Origin: CAZMVU01 sp964569295
Lineage (GTDB): Bacteria; Hydrogenedentota; Hydrogenedentia; Hydrogenedentales; JAGMZX01
Direction: 5' to 3'
DNA length: 10,119 nt
Assembly (NCBI GenBank): GCA_964569295.1
Contig: CAZMVU010000184.1
Location: 1-10,119, forward strand
Both the position numbers and the translations under genes were made by a program. Positions 6,938-10,119 of this stretch are shown piece by piece (positions within the stretch are counted from its first letter, which is position 1; each line of letters begins with the position of its first letter). The notes below the pieces were generated by a model. The model was not told where the DNA came from and made no database searches. It saw nothing but the letters and a program-made list of their open reading frames with translations.

Positions 6938-8299
6938 ATGGCCCTGAAATCGATCAATCCCGCGAACGGGAACGTGATTGCTGAATACGAGGAACACACC
7001 CGGGAGCAGGTCGAGGACATTCTCACGGCGGTGCATGACGCCTTCGGCGCCTGGCGCGAGACGACCTTTGCGGAGCGTGGCACGCTGTTCAAAAAGCTGG
7101 CGGCCGGCCTGCGCGCGAACAAAGCGGACTATGCGCGGCTCATGGCGGAGGAGATGGGCAAGCCGGTCACCGAGGCGGCCGGCGAGGTGGAGAAGTGTGC
7201 GTGGCTCAGCGGGTACATGGCGGAACATGCGGCGGGTATGCTGGCGGATGAATCCGTAGCGAGCGACGCCACGAAGAGCTATGTCGCCTTTCGGCCGCTG
7301 GGCGTCATCTTCGGCATCATGCCGTGGAACTTTGCCTTCTGGCAGGTGCTGCGCTATGCCGTGCCGGCCATGATGGCCGGCAATACGACCGTGCTCAAAC
7401 ACGCAAACAATGTGACCGGCGCCGCCATGGCCCTCGAGAAGCTGTTCACGGATTGCGGCTTTCCGCCGGATGCATTCCGGGTGCTGGTCATTGACATCCC
7501 GGCGATCCGCGGTGTTATCGAGCATCCGCGCGTGGCGGCGGTCACGCTTACGGGCAGCACGGGTGCGGGCAAGGCCGTGGGCGCTGCGGCGGGTGCGGTC
7601 ATCAAGCCGTCCGTACTTGAACTGGGCGGTAGCGATCCGCTCATCGTGTTGGAAGACGCCGATCTTGATGCGGCGGCGGGGCTCGGGTGCAAGAGCCGGC
7701 TCATCTCGAACGGGCAGTGCTGCATTTCGGCAAAGCGGTTTATCGTGGTCGAATCGGTGCGGGAGGATTTCGAGCAAAAGCTGGTCGCACGAATGGCGGC
7801 GGCGCGCCTGGGCGATCCGCTCGACGAAACCACCACGCTCGGCCCCATGGCACGGCCGGACCTGCGCGAGAACCTGGATCGCCAGGTGAAGGAGAGCGTA
7901 GCCAAGGGCGCCCGGGTCTTACTCGGGGGTGAGCCCGGCGCCGGCGCGTATTATCCGGCCACGGTATTGACGGATGTGGCGGCGGGCATGCCCGCGTATG
8001 GCGAAGAATTGTTCGGGCCCGTGGCGGCGGTGATCGCGGTCAAGGACGCGGCCGAGGCGGTGCGTGTAGCCAATGATAACGTGTATGGCCTGGGCGCGGC
8101 GATTTTCAGTACGGACGCGGCCCGGGCAGAGCGTATTGCGCGTGACGAGATCGAGGCGGGGGCGTGCTTTGTGAATGCGTTGGTAAAGTCGGACCCGCGG
8201 CTGCCTTTCGGCGGGACCAAGCTGTCCGGCTACGGCCGGGAACTCGGCTCGTACGGCCTCAAGGAATTCGTCAACATAAAGACCATTTTCGTGGCGTAA
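6938..8299 (+). CDS. NAD(P)-dependent succinate-semialdehyde dehydrogenase-like aldehyde dehydrogenase (Sad/YneI type)
   Basis: The product is 453 aa, with AGGAG about 9 bases before the ATG. It is a full-length aldehyde dehydrogenase. Asn131 lies in IMPWNFAFWQ (oxyanion hole), Lys154 in TVLKHA, and TLTGSTGAGKAVG (203-215) is the Rossmann region. Glu228 in LELGGSDP is the general base, Cys262 in NGQCCISAKRF is the nucleophile, and EELFGPVAAV (356-365) binds nicotinamide ribose. Motifs such as RPLGVIFGIMPWNF, LKHANNV, LGPMARPDLR and the short 450-residue length fit the E. coli Sad (YneI) branch, which oxidises succinate semialdehyde to succinate in GABA or related degradation. Lys154-His in place of the common Lys-Pro is seen in that branch. 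Substrate choice is inferred. No GABA transaminase gene is nearby, so the pathway link is open. The protein is cytoplasmic. It starts 80 bases after rlmB. Confidence 0.9.
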   Translation: MALKSINPANGNVIAEYEEHTREQVEDILTAVHDAFGAWRETTFAERGTLFKKLAAGLRANKADYARLMAEEMGKPVTEAAGEVEKCAWLSGYMAEHAAGMLADESVASDATKSYVAFRPLGVIFGIMPWNFAFWQVLRYAVPAMMAGNTTVLKHANNVTGAAMALEKLFTDCGFPPDAFRVLVIDIPAIRGVIEHPRVAAVTLTGSTGAGKAVGAAAGAVIKPSVLELGGSDPLIVLEDADLDAAAGLGCKSRLISNGQCCISAKRFIVVESVREDFEQKLVARMAAARLGDPLDETTTLGPMARPDLRENLDRQVKESVAKGARVLLGGEPGAGAYYPATVLTDVAAGMPAYGEELFGPVAAVIAVKDAAEAVRVANDNVYGLGAAIFSTDAARAERIARDEIEAGACFVNALVKSDPRLPFGGTKLSGYGRELGSYGLKEFVNIKTIFVA

Positions 8300-8421
8300 G
8301 CACGCTTGAGCAGAACAACCGCACCATACGGGGAAACAGCCGTTATTGACACGGTTCCTCCTGACGCATGTACATCGGCAGACCGCTTTTGCGGGGATTG
8401 CCCTCTTGCGATGGCATTACG

Positions 8422-8451
8422 GCTCTTGAACAGTGCAAACAAGAGCGTTTT
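8422..8451 (+). terminator. candidate intrinsic terminator after the aldehyde dehydrogenase gene
   Basis: A perfect 7-bp stem, gctcttg (8422-8428) with caagagc (8440-8446), encloses an 11-base loop. It is followed by gtttt (8447-8451). It lies about 120 bases beyond the dehydrogenase stop and before the convergent kinase gene ends. The stem is short and the T-run is only four bases, so efficiency may be modest. I found no matching terminator for the kinase gene on the minus strand. Confidence 0.45.
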
Positions 8452-8548
8452 CCTGAGGTGGGGGCCGGGCTTGTCTTGGGCACTACGGGTGTACGGTGTG
8501 TGACGCGGCCCGGCGCGGGCAGCAAAGCGGTGCATGCCATTGCGGCGC

Positions 8549-9622
8549 TTACATGTCCGCGAGAAACATGACAATCAGCGCGGCAATGCTCACCGTGGCG
8601 ATCAGCGCGGCGAACGCCAACAACACCGGGAAATAGTCGCGGTCGAAAAGGCCAGGGCGCTTGGCCGGCGCAGGGGGGCCGCTGTGCAGGTCGAGCATTT
8701 CCGTGACCAGATCTTCTTTGTCCTGTTTTTCCGCTGGCTTTTCTCTGGCGGGCGGGCAGGCGGCGGGTGGGTGGTCCTGGGGAAGATGCTTCGGGCGGCG
8801 TCCAGCACGTATGGCGCGTGCATCTTTCACGACCGCGCAGGCGGTTTGGTAGCGGCGCCGGGGCGACTTGGCGGTGAGTCCTTCGAGAAAGCGTTGCACG
8901 ATTTCGGGTGCGTCGGGCACCACGCTGCGCAGGCGCGGCATGGGTTCGCGGTTGATCTTGCGGGCGACAACGCTGGCGGTTGCCGCCTCGAAAGGGAGCC
9001 GCCCAGCGATGAGCTCGAACGTCACAATCCCGAGACTGAAGAGATCGCTGGCGGGGGTCGCATCCTCACCGCGGCATTGCTCGGGCGACATGTAGGCCGG
9101 ACTGCCGATGGCCCTGGGTTCGAAGGTGATTCCCGAGGCGCTCGTGAGAATGCGCGCGAGGCCAAAGTCCGTCACCCGAACATGCCTTTTGCCGTTGTTC
9201 TCGACCATGATATTGCCTGGCTTCACATCGCAGTGGATGATGCCGCGATCATGCGCGCATGCCAGCGCTTCCGCCACCTGCGCGCAGATATCGAGCGCCT
9301 CGGGCCAGGAAAAGCAGCCGTGCTTCTCGAGCAACGCCTCGAGGGTCGGCCCCGCTATATAGTCCATCACCATATACGGCGGCTGCGCGGTCATATCGAA
9401 GGTGTGGACCGCCACGATATGCGAATGGCGCAGTTTCGCCGCGGCCCGGGCCTCGAACAGGAAGCGATTGAGCGATTCCGGGTTTTCAGTCCAGTCGCCC
9501 ACAAGCGACTTTATGGCCACGGCGCGGCCCGTCTTTACTTCATGCCCGAGGTACACCTCGCCGCCCGCGCCGAAGCCCAAGCGCTTCTCGACCACGTAGC
9601 CCCCCAGCGTTTCGCCGATCAT
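8549..9622 (-). CDS. eukaryotic-like Ser/Thr protein kinase with C-terminal membrane anchor
   Basis: The product is 357 aa, with GAGGAG 5 bases before the ATG. The kinase domain spans about 9-270. It has the Gly-rich loop LGFGAGGEVYLG (15-26), VAIK with Lys38, helix-C Glu57, the catalytic loop HCDVKPGN (130-137: Asp132, Lys134, Asn137), DFG at 152-154, the SPE motif 179-181 (usual APE) and DLFSLGIVTFELIAG (193-207). The usual HRD arginine is Cys131, making it a non-RD kinase, so activation-loop control may differ from PknB. A Pro/Lys-rich linker (273-325) leads to one membrane helix at about 331-354, ending at residue 357. There is therefore no extracellular sensor such as PASTA domains. The kinase domain faces the cytoplasm. 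All catalytic residues are present, so it should phosphorylate Ser/Thr; its targets are unknown. It is convergent with the dehydrogenase and stands alone, with no phosphatase or FHA partner in view. Confidence 0.93.
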   Translation of the reverse strand: MIGETLGGYVVEKRLGFGAGGEVYLGHEVKTGRAVAIKSLVGDWTENPESLNRFLFEARAAAKLRHSHIVAVHTFDMTAQPPYMVMDYIAGPTLEALLEKHGCFSWPEALDICAQVAEALACAHDRGIIHCDVKPGNIMVENNGKRHVRVTDFGLARILTSASGITFEPRAIGSPAYMSPEQCRGEDATPASDLFSLGIVTFELIAGRLPFEAATASVVARKINREPMPRLRSVVPDAPEIVQRFLEGLTAKSPRRRYQTACAVVKDARAIRAGRRPKHLPQDHPPAACPPAREKPAEKQDKEDLVTEMLDLHSGPPAPAKRPGLFDRDYFPVLLAFAALIATVSIAALIVMFLADM

Positions 9623-9657
9623 GCGTTCTCCTCACCAAGGCGTTGCGTCTTCCCCAG

Positions 9658-9700
9658 ACCATACGCGATATGTTAATAGTAACCAAATCGCGTATATGGT
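9658..9700. promoter_or_regulatory. long inverted repeat, possible operator for the kinase gene
   Basis: accatacgcgat (9658-9669) and atcgcgtatatggt (9687-9700) are inverted copies, differing by two extra bases (ta) in the right arm. They are separated by 17 bases, and the inner nine bases (atacgcgat/atcgcgtat) pair perfectly. The repeat covers the -10 region and spacer of the putative kinase promoter and ends 36 bases upstream of the kinase start codon. It could bind a dimeric repressor or activator, or form a hairpin in the leader. Which applies is inference. Confidence 0.5.
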
Positions 9701-9704
9701 GCAA
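9676..9704 (-). promoter_or_regulatory. putative promoter of the Ser/Thr kinase gene
   Basis: Read on the minus strand there is TTGCAC (9699-9704), exactly 17 bases of spacer and TACTAT (9676-9681). Transcription would begin near 9669, leaving a leader of about 47 bases before the ATG. The boxes match the sigma70 consensus only partly (three and four of six). The AT-rich island here stands out from the GC-rich surroundings. Confidence 0.38.
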
Positions 9705-9717
9705 TGCGGGCGGGAAA

Positions 9718-9757
9718 CGGCGCGTATGTGCAGGGGGCTTTTCTGCCGTACACGCCG
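9718..9757. repeat. strong imperfect hairpin upstream of the kinase promoter
   Basis: The left arm cggcgcgtatg (9718-9728) pairs with cgtacacgccg (9747-9757), with one C/A mismatch and one G-T pair. After a single bulged t (9729), gcag (9730-9733) pairs with ctgc (9743-9746). A nine-base loop (9734-9742) closes the stem. This gives about 14 paired positions. On the minus strand a short ttt follows, so it could end a transcript arriving from the right, but the T-run is weak. It may equally be part of a small mobile repeat. Confidence 0.5.
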
Positions 9758-9927
9758 GAAGGGGCACAGAACAACAAGAAGGGCGCCCGGAAATAGGGGG
9801 ACAGTTTACGCGCGCAATAGCTGACCGGCGCGGCCGGCTCGCTTCGTTCTGCTCGCATTTTCCCCTGGCTTCCACGTTGTGGCCGGTCTTGTATCTCCTG
9901 ACCGTGCCACGGTTCCGACCTTCGCGT
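9758..9927. other. non-coding right-end region with a gggggacagt motif
   Basis: Bases 9796-9805 carry gggggacagt, closely related to the ggggacagta core at 3224-3233. The rest is GC-rich with several gaccg and ggccgg strings. Reading frames on both strands give Arg/Gly/Pro-rich translations (for example GGRASPRAETRRSEP on the minus strand, extending into the direct repeat) without ribosome binding sites. I recall similar phrases recurring as spurious proteins from dispersed repeats in environmental genomes. I annotate no gene here. Confidence 0.45.
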
Positions 9928-10004
9928 TTCGGCTCGCGGGGACGCTCGCCCTCCCGTTCGTGCGCCATGGTTCATATTCGGCTCGCGGGTACGCTCGCCC
10001 TCCC
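9928..10004. repeat. 28-bp direct repeat, two copies 49 bases apart
   Basis: The unit at 9928-9955 and its copy at 9977-10004 both read ttcggctcgcggg, then g or t, then acgctcgccctccc. They differ at that one base (position 9941 against 9990). The 21 bases between them are unrelated. Two copies at this spacing do not make a CRISPR array. The unit looks like a member of a dispersed GC-rich repeat family rather than coding sequence. Confidence 0.7.
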
Positions 10005-10090
10005 TGGAACCTTTGTGTGCTGGGTTGTAGGCGGCGCACTTGGTTCGGCAAGGCTGTGATAGCAATTACCAGCGTACGACGGGGATAACC

Positions 10091-10119
10091 ATGCCGTTGG
10101 CGCTACTTTGGACTGCGGT
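10091..10119 (+). CDS. possible start of a gene cut by the window end (MPLALLWTA...)
   Basis: An ATG at 10091 is preceded by acgggga about 7 bases upstream, a weak ribosome binding site. It opens a frame running to the end of the window. The nine visible residues are hydrophobic and would suit the start of a signal peptide. Too little is present to name it, and it could be chance. Confidence 0.2.

Noticed and set aside
7715..7723. The GQCC in the aldehyde dehydrogenase as a missing or shifted catalytic cysteine
   Set aside because: The family motif is GQxC. The second Cys (Cys262) sits at the normal position and the first simply occupies the variable site.
8534..9676. A 380-residue plus-strand frame opposite the kinase gene
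   Set aside because: The minus strand encodes a complete kinase with every catalytic motif, so this is its shadow.
9928..10004. A CRISPR array
   Set aside because: There are only two repeat copies with one 21-base spacer, no cas genes and peptide-like dispersed repeat character.

Overview
This is a high-GC bacterial window with ordinary Bacteria-type housekeeping genes. It also carries a few accessory traits common in large environmental genomes: a secreted FG-GAP/VCBS propeller protein, a eukaryotic-like Ser/Thr kinase with one C-terminal membrane anchor, a membrane-anchored B-box zinc finger, and dispersed GC-rich repeats. Together these suggest a Gram-negative of the PVC or Hydrogenedentota kind. 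That is inference: the window holds no taxonomic marker beyond one tRNA. MltG implies that the cell makes peptidoglycan.

Layout. Bases 1-76 (minus) are tRNA-Asn(GUU) with encoded CCA and a plausible promoter behind it, followed by about 350 bases with no supportable gene. Bases 3030-490 (minus) are a two-gene unit, a PHP-type phosphoesterase followed 15 bases later by a secreted protein with nine calcium-loop motifs. A divergent intergenic region (3031-3349) holds a hairpin built on a ggggacagta core and a good sigma70-like promoter. Rightward from it run ruvX and mltG, translationally coupled by an ATGA overlap. After about 190 bases come a B-box zinc finger/TM protein and, 15 bases later, a TM/TPR-like protein. 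Then follow rlmB (23S rRNA 2'-O-methyltransferase of the SpoU family) and a Sad/YneI-like succinate-semialdehyde dehydrogenase, with a candidate terminator downstream. Convergent to these (9622-8549, minus) is the Ser/Thr kinase gene, whose putative promoter overlaps a long inverted repeat. The last 500 bases look non-coding: a strong hairpin, a second gggacagt motif and a 28-bp direct repeat. The very end may hold the first codons of another gene.

How the genes fit together. RuvX (rRNA processing or Holliday-junction resolvase family) and MltG (glycan-strand release) are frequent neighbours in bacteria and probably share the promoter at 3287-3316. The zinc-finger and TPR proteins look like a paired membrane module of unknown role. 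RlmB, the dehydrogenase and the kinase show no evident functional link. I found no convincing new multi-gene system. The most unusual items are the kinase with its HCD (non-RD) catalytic loop and operator-like promoter, the zinc-finger/TPR membrane pair, the PHP/propeller pair and the repeat-rich right end.
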